45,806 nucleotides of DNA from Streptomyces roseoverticillatus. Its GTDB lineage: Bacteria > Actinomycetota > Actinomycetes > Streptomycetales > Streptomycetaceae. The stretch spans positions 1 to 45,806 of the forward strand of contig NZ_JOFL01000037.1 of NCBI RefSeq assembly GCF_000719265.1. The letters are read 5' to 3'. The translations under genes were made by a program, and so were the position numbers. Numbering within the stretch: the stretch's first letter is position 1; each line of letters opens with the position of its first letter. Positions 16,723 to 23,814 of the stretch are shown piece after piece. The notes under the pieces were generated by a model that worked only from the letters and a program-made list of their open reading frames with translations, was not told the origin of the DNA and did no database searches.

Positions 16723-16752
16723 GGTCCCCGGACGCGGGGGCGTTCGGGGACC
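16723..16752 (-). terminator. Hairpin between the secreted-protein gene and the sortase
   Basis: GGTCCCCG (16723-16730) and CGGGGACC (16745-16752) form a perfect 8-bp stem with a 14-nt loop. It lies between the stop of the secreted protein and the sortase start, with no T tract. It may attenuate read-through so that less sortase than substrate is made. Confidence 0.4.
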
Positions 16753-16778
16753 GGGGGGCGGAGCGGGCCGGGGGCGCG

Positions 16779-17408
16779 TCAGATCCGGTTGCCGTTGCTG
16801 CCGCGGCGCCGCAGGTACCAGGTGCCGCCGACCGCCGCGGTGGCCAGCACGGCCGCGCCGGCCATGAGCTCGGTCATCCCGGAGTCGTCGCTGGCCCCGC
16901 CGACGCCGGTCTTCATGCCGCCCTTGGGGGGCTTGGCCGGGGTGGAGGAGCCGCCGCCCATGCCCATCGAGGGGCTGTGGCTCGCGCCGCCCGTGGAGGT
17001 GCCGCCCATGGAGGTGCCACCCGTGCCGGACCCGGTCGAGGCGGACCCGCCCGAGCCGGCGGAGACGACGACGTCGCCCGTGGCCTCCTTGCCGTTGTGG
17101 CACTTCACGCCGATGCCGTACGTGCCGGCCTTCGCGCTGTTGGGGACCTTGAAGGTGCCGATGACGCTCTCCTTGTGCGTGCCCGGCTTGAGCTCGAACG
17201 AGGCCGGGCCGCCGACGGCGCTGGCGTCGCCCGCGCCCGAGCCGTTGGCGCCGCAGGCGGTGGTGTTCACCGTGACCTCGGCCCCGGGCTTGACCGGGTT
17301 CGGGGAGACTTCCAGCTTGCCGAAGTCCCCGGCGAGCGCGGGGGCGCTCGCCAGCCCGAGGGCGGCTATGGAAAGGGCGGTCCCGGTGAGCACTCGTGAG
17401 TTACGCAT
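16779..17408 (-). CDS. Secreted, C-terminally membrane-anchored protein next to the sortase
   Basis: A 209-residue precursor with a Sec signal peptide (basic MRNSR, hydrophobic core, APALAG cleavage region about residue 26). Residues 27-118 form a beta-rich domain with two Cys (TTACG and VKCHNG) that could be disulfide-bonded. A Gly/Ser/Thr/Met-rich spacer runs from 119 to 175, then a membrane helix at about 183-200 (LMAGAAVLATAAVGGTWY) and a basic tail with RRR. The ATG at 17408 has a perfect GGAGG site. The architecture is that of a sortase substrate and the sortase gene is next in the operon, but I see no LPxTG or LAxTG motif before the helix, only GGASDDSG. It may be a plain membrane protein or use a non-standard signal. 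Confidence 0.8.
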   Translation of the reverse strand: MRNSRVLTGTALSIAALGLASAPALAGDFGKLEVSPNPVKPGAEVTVNTTACGANGSGAGDASAVGGPASFELKPGTHKESVIGTFKVPNSAKAGTYGIGVKCHNGKEATGDVVVSAGSGGSASTGSGTGGTSMGGTSTGGASHSPSMGMGGGSSTPAKPPKGGMKTGVGGASDDSGMTELMAGAAVLATAAVGGTWYLRRRGSNGNRI

Positions 17409-17635
17409 GCTTGTTCCTCCGTGAACGCGGCCGGGGCACGTGATGTGCCCACGAAGGGGAGTGGGGAATTCCGCGCTCCTCAGAGCCGAGGGAACCGGGA
17501 TCCGGGGCGCCCCGCACTCTGACAGCGCATCAGAATCCCCGGTCCGGGCCGCGCCGCGGGCCGGGGCCGGCGGGCGTAACGGCAGGTCACCGGGGGTGGC
17601 CCCGCCGTCACCGGGACGGACGCCCCCGAACGCGG

Positions 17636-17692
17636 CGAACGGGTGACCCCGGACCACCGCGCCGGACGCCCCGCCCCCGGGTCACCCGTTCG
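17636..17692. promoter_or_regulatory. 14-bp perfect inverted repeat
   Basis: CGAACGGGTGACCC (17636-17649) and its exact reverse complement (17679-17692) flank a 29-nt GC-rich spacer. The spacing is too wide for a simple operator and there is no T tract; it may be a pair of sites for one regulator, since the same GGTGACCC core recurs at 17787. Confidence 0.6.
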
Positions 17693-17787
17693 GCGGACCC
17701 GGCCCGCGCCGGGCGCCCCCGCGATCCGCACGCACGACCGGGATCCGCGCCGGGGGCGCGCAACCCCCGCGCGAATCACACGGAACG

Positions 17788-17812
17788 GTGACCCCACAGT
17801 CGGAGGGGTCAC
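17788..17812. promoter_or_regulatory. Inverted repeat overlapping the protease promoter
   Basis: GTGACCCC (17788-17795) and GGGGTCAC (17805-17812) are perfect 8-bp arms with a 9-nt spacer. The right arm lies where the -35 region of the promoter with -10 TATGCT (17831-17836) would be, so a bound regulator would block or aid transcription of the four-gene cassette. Confidence 0.5.
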
Positions 17813-17830
17813 TTCCGCCGGGGGCGCGCG

Positions 17831-17836
17831 TATGCT
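17831..17836 (+). promoter_or_regulatory. -10 element of a leaderless promoter for the protease cassette
   Basis: TATGCT ends 8 nt before the ATG at 17845, and no ribosome site is seen between, which suggests transcription begins at or next to the start codon. The -35 region is poor and overlaps an inverted repeat. Confidence 0.45.
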
Positions 17837-17844
17837 CTGCGCCC

Positions 17845-19743
17845 ATGGGGGAGGAGACCGAGGTCCCCGTCAACACCGAGGTGCGCGGCGAGACTTGGCG
17901 GGCCCGCATTTCCACGTCCGGCGGCGATGTCCTGGGGGCCGGCATCCTGCTGGCCGCGGATGCCGTGCTGACCTGCGCCCACGTCATCCCCGCCGGCCCC
18001 GGCGACCTCACCGGCCACGCCGTCCCCGGCGGGGAAGTGCTGGTCGAGCTGGTCGGCGTGCCCGGCGCCCGCCCCGTGCCGGCCCGGGTGGCCGACGGCT
18101 GCTGGGTGCCCGAGCTGGCGGACTCCCGGGGCGACGTCGCCCTGCTGATCCTGGCCGAGCCGCAGGACGCCCGCCACGCCGCCCCGCTGCACCGGGTCGC
18201 GCCCACGCGCGGCCGGTCCGTCTGGATGTGCGGCTTCCCCAGCACGCGGGAGCTCCAGGACGGGGTCTGGTTCCGGGCCACCCTCGCCGGGCCGTCCGGG
18301 CCGCGCGGCGAGTGGGTGCAGATGTTCCCCCTGACCCCGGAGGAGACGGTGCGGCCCGGCTTCAGCGGCGCCGCCGTGACCGACGCGGAGACGCACCGCG
18401 TCCTCGGCATGGTCGTCAGCCGCTACGACGACCGCTCCTCGGCCGCCCCCGCGAGCAGCCGGCTCCACCTGTCGTACATGATCCCCATCGAGACCGTCGT
18501 CCGGCACCTGCCGGCCATCGACCGCTACGTGAGCGGAGGCCGCGGCAACGGCCTGCCGTCGGTGCCCCGGGGCGCGGCCCGCGACCGCGAGTTCGCCCGC
18601 TGGCTGGCCCGCTGGTTCGCCGCCGCGGAAGGCACCCGGCAGGTGGAGGCGATCGTCATCAAGAAGGGCGAGGCGATGCGCGCGGCGACGCTCAGCCGGG
18701 CGGTCGCCCTCGCGGACCGCGAGCTGCCCGCGGACGCACCGCTGCCGGCCCCGCGCAGAGCGCCCCTCCCCGTCGGCACGCACCCGCCCTCCCCCGCCCA
18801 CGCACCGCCGCCCGGCACCCCGCCCCCGGCCGCCGCGCCCCGCAACGGCACCGCGCGCCGCCCTCCGTCCCCCTACGGGCCCCCCGAGGACCCGGATGAC
18901 GATCCCCTGCCCACCGAGGAGCCGGATGACGATCTCCTGCCGCCCGTCGGCAGCGTCGACCTCGCCCTCGACGTCTCCGGGGAGACCGTCGCCGACGTCG
19001 CCGGGCGCGTCGCCGACCGGCTCGGGCTGAGCCCCGCCGGGGACGACGGCTCGGCGGTCGGCCTGCTCGGCGCCGCCGCCGTGCCGCTGACGATCGTCGC
19101 GGAGGGCGTCGACTACGCGGCGGACCCCCTCGCGCTGGTCGAGTTCACCGACCTGCTCGCCGCCCGGGGCGCCCGCCTGCTCCTCGTCTTCCGCAACCCC
19201 GAATCGCAGAGCCTGGAGCTGGCGCTGAGGATGGCTGACCCCGGCAAGGACGAGACAGCGGCCCGGCTCGACCGGGTGCGCGACCGCATCGACCACATCG
19301 CGCGCCGCGAGCGCACCGCCCACGACCGCACCGCCCTGATCGCCCCGGTGCGGCCCGTGCCGCAGCGGGCCGCCGCCCTGCGCCTGGACCTCACCGCGCT
19401 GCGCCGCCACCCGGAGCCGGGCGGCGCGCGCTTCCTCGCCGACCTCGGCGCCTTCGAGAGCACCGTGGAGTCCGAGCTGCTGCGCGTCGAGGAGGTGATC
19501 GGCCTGGCCGAGACGCAGATCGCCCGGCGCAACGAACTGCGCGGCCGGCTGGAGGCATTCTTCGCGCTGCTCGCCGCCCGCAGCCTGGAGGAGGAGCGGG
19601 CCGCCGCGCCGCTCTACCGCTCCGCGCACAACCTCCTGCACCGGGCGCCCTGCGAGCTCGCCGAGGCCGAGCGCGCCGTGGAGCGCTTCGCCGAAGCCGT
19701 ACGCCACCACACCCACCGACCGCGAGGGGGCGACGCCTCGTGA
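17845..19743 (+). CDS. Trypsin-like serine protease with degenerate C-terminal regulatory domain
   Basis: A 632-residue protein without a signal peptide, so the protease is probably cytoplasmic. Residues 10-205 are a trypsin-like domain with H46 (LTCAHVI), D97 (SRGDVALLIL) and S174 (PGFSGAAV) as the catalytic triad. A helical segment (about 235-290) and a Pro-rich, acidic linker (about 295-365) follow. Residues 370-460 have the strand pattern around TIVAEGVDYAADPLALVEF and ARLLLVFRN that resembles the Walker B/sensor part of STAND-type NTPases fused to such proteases, but no P-loop is present. The rest (about 470-632) is helical. The stop overlaps the kinase start (GTGA), so the two are translationally coupled. 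It probably cleaves a partner protein on a signal; the target is unknown. Confidence 0.82.
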   Translation: MGEETEVPVNTEVRGETWRARISTSGGDVLGAGILLAADAVLTCAHVIPAGPGDLTGHAVPGGEVLVELVGVPGARPVPARVADGCWVPELADSRGDVALLILAEPQDARHAAPLHRVAPTRGRSVWMCGFPSTRELQDGVWFRATLAGPSGPRGEWVQMFPLTPEETVRPGFSGAAVTDAETHRVLGMVVSRYDDRSSAAPASSRLHLSYMIPIETVVRHLPAIDRYVSGGRGNGLPSVPRGAARDREFARWLARWFAAAEGTRQVEAIVIKKGEAMRAATLSRAVALADRELPADAPLPAPRRAPLPVGTHPPSPAHAPPPGTPPPAAAPRNGTARRPPSPYGPPEDPDDDPLPTEEPDDDLLPPVGSVDLALDVSGETVADVAGRVADRLGLSPAGDDGSAVGLLGAAAVPLTIVAEGVDYAADPLALVEFTDLLAARGARLLLVFRNPESQSLELALRMADPGKDETAARLDRVRDRIDHIARRERTAHDRTALIAPVRPVPQRAAALRLDLTALRRHPEPGGARFLADLGAFESTVESELLRVEEVIGLAETQIARRNELRGRLEAFFALLAARSLEEERAAAPLYRSAHNLLHRAPCELAEAERAVERFAEAVRHHTHRPRGGDAS

Positions 19744-22148
19744 ACTCCCCGGCCAACCCTCCCGGCGAACGCCCGCCAGGACCCCGGGCCGCCGCCCCCG
19801 CCCCGCCCCCCGTCGGTGCGCCCTGCCCCCGGCCCGGCTGCGACGGCCGCGTCGAGGCCACTGGTTTCTGCTCCACACGCGGCCACAGCGTCCGGCCCGC
19901 GGCGCCCGGCGGCCGCGGCGGCGTCCCGCCCGTGCCCGAGAGCCCGCCCACCGCCGGCGCCCGCAGGCGCGCCGAGACCGCCCAGTTGTTCACCGTGGGT
20001 CCCGCGGGCGACGGCCTGCTCGACCTGCCCGTCATCTCCACCCCCTCCCCCGAGGCCCTCGTCGTCACGGACCCGAGGGCCCCGGTGGGCGGCAAGGCCT
20101 GCGGCCACGAGGGGTGCACCGCCGTCGTCGGCAGGTCGTACGCCGGGCAGGCCGCCCTGCCCGTCGGCTTCTGCGACCGGTGCGGCCACCCGTACGACTT
20201 CACGCCCCGCCTGGCCCCCGGCGACCTGGTCGGCGGGCAGTACCGCGTGGTGGGCTGCGTGGCCAACGGCGGCCTCGGCTGGGTCTACCTCGCCCACGAC
20301 ATGCGGCTCGACGGCAACCCCGTGGCCCTCAAGGGCCTGATCAACGACCGCGACCCCGTATCCCTGCAGCGCGAGAAGGAGGAGCTGCGCGTCCTCATCA
20401 GCTCCGACCACCCGGACATCGTCCGCGTCATCAACTTCGTCTCCCACAAGGACACCACGGGCCGGGAGGGGAACGGCCCGGGCGGGGACGGCAGCCACAC
20501 CCGTTACATCGTCATGGAGTTCGTCCGCGGCATGCACCTCTCCCAGGTGCGCGACCGCATCACCCGCGAAGAGGGACCCTTCGGCGAGGACCGCGTCTTC
20601 GAGTACGTCCTCTCCTACGGCTGCCGCATCCTCGACGCCCTGGAGAGCCTGCACCGCAAGAACCTCGTCTACTGCGACCTCAAGCCCAACAACGTCATGC
20701 ACTACGCGGACCGCATCAAGCTCATCGACCTCGGCGCCGTCCGCGACCTCGGCGACCGCACCGGACACGTCCTCGGCGCCCGCGGCTTCACCGCCCCCGA
20801 GGTCGTCCGCACGGGCGTCGAGGGGCTGTCCGTCCGCTCGGACCTCTTCACCCTCGGCGTCACGCTGCGCACCCTCTCCGAGGGCTGCCGCAAGCAGCCC
20901 CCCGGCCTGGGCGCCGAGTCCTACGCGCGGGTCCTCGCCCGCGCCACCGCCGCCGATCCGCAAGAACGCTTCGGCTCCGCCCGCGAGATGGCCGAGCAAC
21001 TGCGCGGCGTCCTGCGCGAGATCCGCTCGCTGCGCACCCGCACCGAGACCCCCGAGCCGTCCACCCTCTTCGCCGCCACGGCCACCCTCCTCGACGCCTC
21101 GCTCGGGCGCGTGCCGCCCCTGGAGCGCTGGCTGGCCGGCGAGCAGCGCCCGCTCCTCGGCCCCGGCCTGCCCGAGCCCGGCCGCGTGCCGCACCACCTG
21201 CCCGTGCCGTACCCCGACCCGGCCGACCCGGCCGCCGCCCTGCTGGCCCAGCCCACCACCAGCGGCCCCCGCCGGCTCATCCAGCAGCTGTACGCCTCGG
21301 GCCGGGAGACCGCGGAGATCTGCTTCCGGCAGCTGCGCGCCCACCTCGAACTGGGCGAGCTCGACGCCGCGCGCGAGCGGCTGACCACCGCCCGCGCCCT
21401 CCTCGGCGACCTCGCCCCGTACGACTGGCGGCTCTGCTGGCACCAGGGCCTGCTGTTCCTCGCCCGGCGCGACACGGCGGCGGCGCAGGGCGAGTTCGAG
21501 CGCGTCTACCACGCCCTGCCCGGGGAGTACGCACCGAAGCTGGCCCTCGGCTACTGCGCCGAGAAGGCCGGGGCCCCGGCCGACGCCGAGCGCTACTACG
21601 ACGCCGTGTGGCAGCGCAGCCGGTCGACGCAGGGCAGCGCCGTCTTCGGGCTCGCCCGGCTGCGGCTGGCCGCCGGCGACCGCACCGGCGCGGTCGCCCT
21701 CCTCGGCAGCCTGCCCGAGGTGTCCCGGCACTACGACGCGGCCCGGATCGCCTGCGTCCGCATCCTCGCCGGGCGGCTGGAGGCCGACGACGGGCCCCTC
21801 CTCCCGGACCGCTCCGACCTCGCCGCCGCCTTCGGCCGCCTCCCCCGGCTCTATCTGGACGAGGGGCACCACGCCGGGCCCGCCCGCGACCGGCTGGAGG
21901 CCGAGACCCTCGAAGTGGCCCTGGAGCGCGTGGCGACGCGGACGGGGGCGGCCCGCACCCGCTCCCGCCCGTTCCTCCGTCCTGACGACAGCACCGGCGG
22001 CACCGGCGGCACCGGCGAAGAGGAGTTCACCCTGCGCACCCGGCTGGAGGCGAAGCTGCGCCGGCTCGCCCGCCAGGCCCCCACCCCGGACGGCCTGGCA
22101 GCCCTGGTCGACCTGGCCAACAGCGTCCGCCCCAAGACCCGCTTCTGA
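19740..22148 (+). CDS. PknG-like serine/threonine kinase with TPR region
   Basis: An 802-residue soluble kinase. Two zinc-ribbon-like Cys/His clusters come first (CPRPGCD with GFCSTRGH at about 30-50, and CGHEGCT with GFCDRCGH at about 122-150), then the kinase domain from about 160 to 425. K198 is the ATP-binding Lys (VALKGLI), D313 the catalytic base in YCDLKPNN and D330 the metal ligand in DLG instead of DFG. The glycine loop is ANGGLG. Residues 430-802 are TPR-like helices (RRLIQQLYASG, LELGELDAARERL). This is the PknG order: rubredoxin-like metal site, kinase, TPR. PknG relatives regulate metabolism and stress, and here the cassette suggests membrane or protease control. GTG 19740 overlaps the protease stop; the VWA gene follows 40 bp later. 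Confidence 0.88.
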   Translation: MNSPANPPGERPPGPRAAAPAPPPVGAPCPRPGCDGRVEATGFCSTRGHSVRPAAPGGRGGVPPVPESPPTAGARRRAETAQLFTVGPAGDGLLDLPVISTPSPEALVVTDPRAPVGGKACGHEGCTAVVGRSYAGQAALPVGFCDRCGHPYDFTPRLAPGDLVGGQYRVVGCVANGGLGWVYLAHDMRLDGNPVALKGLINDRDPVSLQREKEELRVLISSDHPDIVRVINFVSHKDTTGREGNGPGGDGSHTRYIVMEFVRGMHLSQVRDRITREEGPFGEDRVFEYVLSYGCRILDALESLHRKNLVYCDLKPNNVMHYADRIKLIDLGAVRDLGDRTGHVLGARGFTAPEVVRTGVEGLSVRSDLFTLGVTLRTLSEGCRKQPPGLGAESYARVLARATAADPQERFGSAREMAEQLRGVLREIRSLRTRTETPEPSTLFAATATLLDASLGRVPPLERWLAGEQRPLLGPGLPEPGRVPHHLPVPYPDPADPAAALLAQPTTSGPRRLIQQLYASGRETAEICFRQLRAHLELGELDAARERLTTARALLGDLAPYDWRLCWHQGLLFLARRDTAAAQGEFERVYHALPGEYAPKLALGYCAEKAGAPADAERYYDAVWQRSRSTQGSAVFGLARLRLAAGDRTGAVALLGSLPEVSRHYDAARIACVRILAGRLEADDGPLLPDRSDLAAAFGRLPRLYLDEGHHAGPARDRLEAETLEVALERVATRTGAARTRSRPFLRPDDSTGGTGGTGEEEFTLRTRLEAKLRRLARQAPTPDGLAALVDLANSVRPKTRF

Positions 22149-22188
22149 CCCCGGGGGAACGAATGGACCGCAGCAAGGAACCGAGGCC

Positions 22189-23814
22189 GTGAACCGCGAC
22201 GACGGGGAGGCCCCGGAAGACCGCGCGCCGACGGCGGCACTGCCCGCCCTGACCGCCCAGCTGGGCCAGAACAAATACCTGGCGGCGGGGTCCGGCACCG
22301 TACCGGCCCACGCCGTCCTCACCGTCGAGGGCCACGGCCTGGCCGGGCTCACCACCCACGCCTCCTCCGCCGAGGTCGTCGTCATCGACTGCTCCGGCTC
22401 CATGAGCTGGCCCAGCACGAAGATCGCGGCGGCCCGGAAGGCCGCGGCCGCCGCCATCGGCGTCCTGCGCGACGGCACCCGCTTCGCCCTCGTCGAGGGC
22501 ACCGACAAGGCCCGCGTCGTCTATCCGGCGACCGGCCGGATGGCCGTTGCGGGCCCCGACACCCGGGCCGACGCCGCCCGCACCGCGCACACGCTCGTCG
22601 CCGCGGGCGGCACCGCCATCACCTCCTGGCTCGCCTGCGCCCGCGACCTCCTCACCGCCGACGGCCAGGACCACCCCATCCGGCACGCCCTCCTGCTGAC
22701 CGACGGCAGGAACGAGCACGACCGGCCCGACGAGCTGGAGCGCGTCCTCGCGGACTGCGCCGGGAAGTTCACCTGCGACGCGCGCGGCATCGGCGACCAG
22801 TGGGCCGCCACCGAGCTGCGGGAGATCGCCGGCCGGCTGCACGGCATCGCGGACGCCGTCGAGCACGACTCCGACCTGGAGGCGGAGTTCCGGCGGATGA
22901 TGCGCAAGGCCATGGACAAGGCGCTGACCGGCATCCGGATCCGGGTCCGGCTGCGCGTCGGCAACGAGCTCGGCTTCTTCAAGCAGGTGTTCCCCACCGA
23001 GCTCGACCTGACCCAGGAGGGCGTGCGGACCGGGGAGCGCACCTGGGAGTTCCCGACCGGCGCGTGGGGCGACGAGTCCCGCGACTACCACCTGTGCGTC
23101 ACCGCCGACCCCACCGGCGACCCGATGGGAGAAGACATGCAGCTGGCCTCGGTGGCGCTCGTGGCCGAGGGCGCGGGCGACCACCCCGCCGAGACGGTCG
23201 TCTCCGTGCCCAGACCCGTCCCCCTGCTCGTCCACTGGACCGACGACCCCGTCCTGTCCACGCGCGTCGATCCGCGCGTCGCCCGCTACAGCGGCTACGC
23301 CGACCTCGGCCGGGCCGTCAACGCCGGCTGCGAGGCCTTCGAGGCCGGGCGCCTGGGGACGGCGGAAGAGGAATGGGGCGAGGCGGTGCGGCTCGCGCAC
23401 GACCTCGGCGACGAGAAGATGCTGCGCCGGCTGCGGCGGCTGGTGCACGTGGAGGACGCCGGCGAGGGGCGGGTCCGGCTGCGCGACGAGATCACGGCGG
23501 GCGACCTCAACTCGGCGTGGGTCGTCTCCAACCACAGCACGCAGACCCGCAGGCCCGGGGCGCCGCCGCGGGGCGCCCGCCCGCCGCACGAGCCCGGCCC
23601 GCCGCCGGCCGCCGCCGTGCCGGGGCAGCGCCCGCGGAGTGGGCGGAGGAAGAACGCCGCCGTGCCCGACGTGGAGTGCCCCGCGTGCGGCCGCGTCTCG
23701 CCCGGCACGGCGAGGGTCTGCGCCCGCTGCGGCACCGCGCTCCCGGCGGGCGACGGCCCCGCGCCGGAGCGGCGCGCCCGGCCGGAACAGGAGCCCCCGG
23801 AGCCGACCGCATGA
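22189..23814 (+). CDS. VWA-domain protein with C-terminal zinc ribbon
   Basis: A 541-residue soluble protein. The VWA domain spans about 55-245 with a complete MIDAS start, D67-C-S69-G-S71 (VVVIDCSGSMSW), TAITSW for the Thr site and LLLTDGRNEH for the Asp site, so it should bind a metal ion and partner proteins. A beta-rich middle (about 250-370) and a helical part follow. Near the C-terminus CPACG and CARCG (about 497-515) make a four-Cys zinc ribbon, followed by a basic, Pro/Glu-rich tail. It lies between the kinase and a membrane-anchored binding protein, and its stop overlaps the next start by ATGA. It is probably the adaptor or kinase substrate of the cassette; that is inference. Confidence 0.85.
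   Translation: MNRDDGEAPEDRAPTAALPALTAQLGQNKYLAAGSGTVPAHAVLTVEGHGLAGLTTHASSAEVVVIDCSGSMSWPSTKIAAARKAAAAAIGVLRDGTRFALVEGTDKARVVYPATGRMAVAGPDTRADAARTAHTLVAAGGTAITSWLACARDLLTADGQDHPIRHALLLTDGRNEHDRPDELERVLADCAGKFTCDARGIGDQWAATELREIAGRLHGIADAVEHDSDLEAEFRRMMRKAMDKALTGIRIRVRLRVGNELGFFKQVFPTELDLTQEGVRTGERTWEFPTGAWGDESRDYHLCVTADPTGDPMGEDMQLASVALVAEGAGDHPAETVVSVPRPVPLLVHWTDDPVLSTRVDPRVARYSGYADLGRAVNAGCEAFEAGRLGTAEEEWGEAVRLAHDLGDEKMLRRLRRLVHVEDAGEGRVRLRDEITAGDLNSAWVVSNHSTQTRRPGAPPRGARPPHEPGPPPAAAVPGQRPRSGRRKNAAVPDVECPACGRVSPGTARVCARCGTALPAGDGPAPERRARPEQEPPEPTA

Larger units (their letters stand above)
17409..17844. other. 436-bp divergent intergenic region with repeated GGTGACCCC motifs
   Basis: The region separates the leftward sortase operon from the rightward protease cassette. 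No gene is supported. It holds a 14-bp perfect inverted repeat (17636-17692), an 8-bp perfect inverted repeat (17788-17812) and further GGTCACCGGG-like elements at 17585 and 17607, all built from the same GGTGACC/GGTCACC core. Confidence 0.7.

Noticed and set aside
19614..22508. 964-residue minus-strand frame opposite the kinase gene
   Set aside because: It is the mirror of a strongly GC-biased gene; the plus-strand frame has clear kinase motifs.
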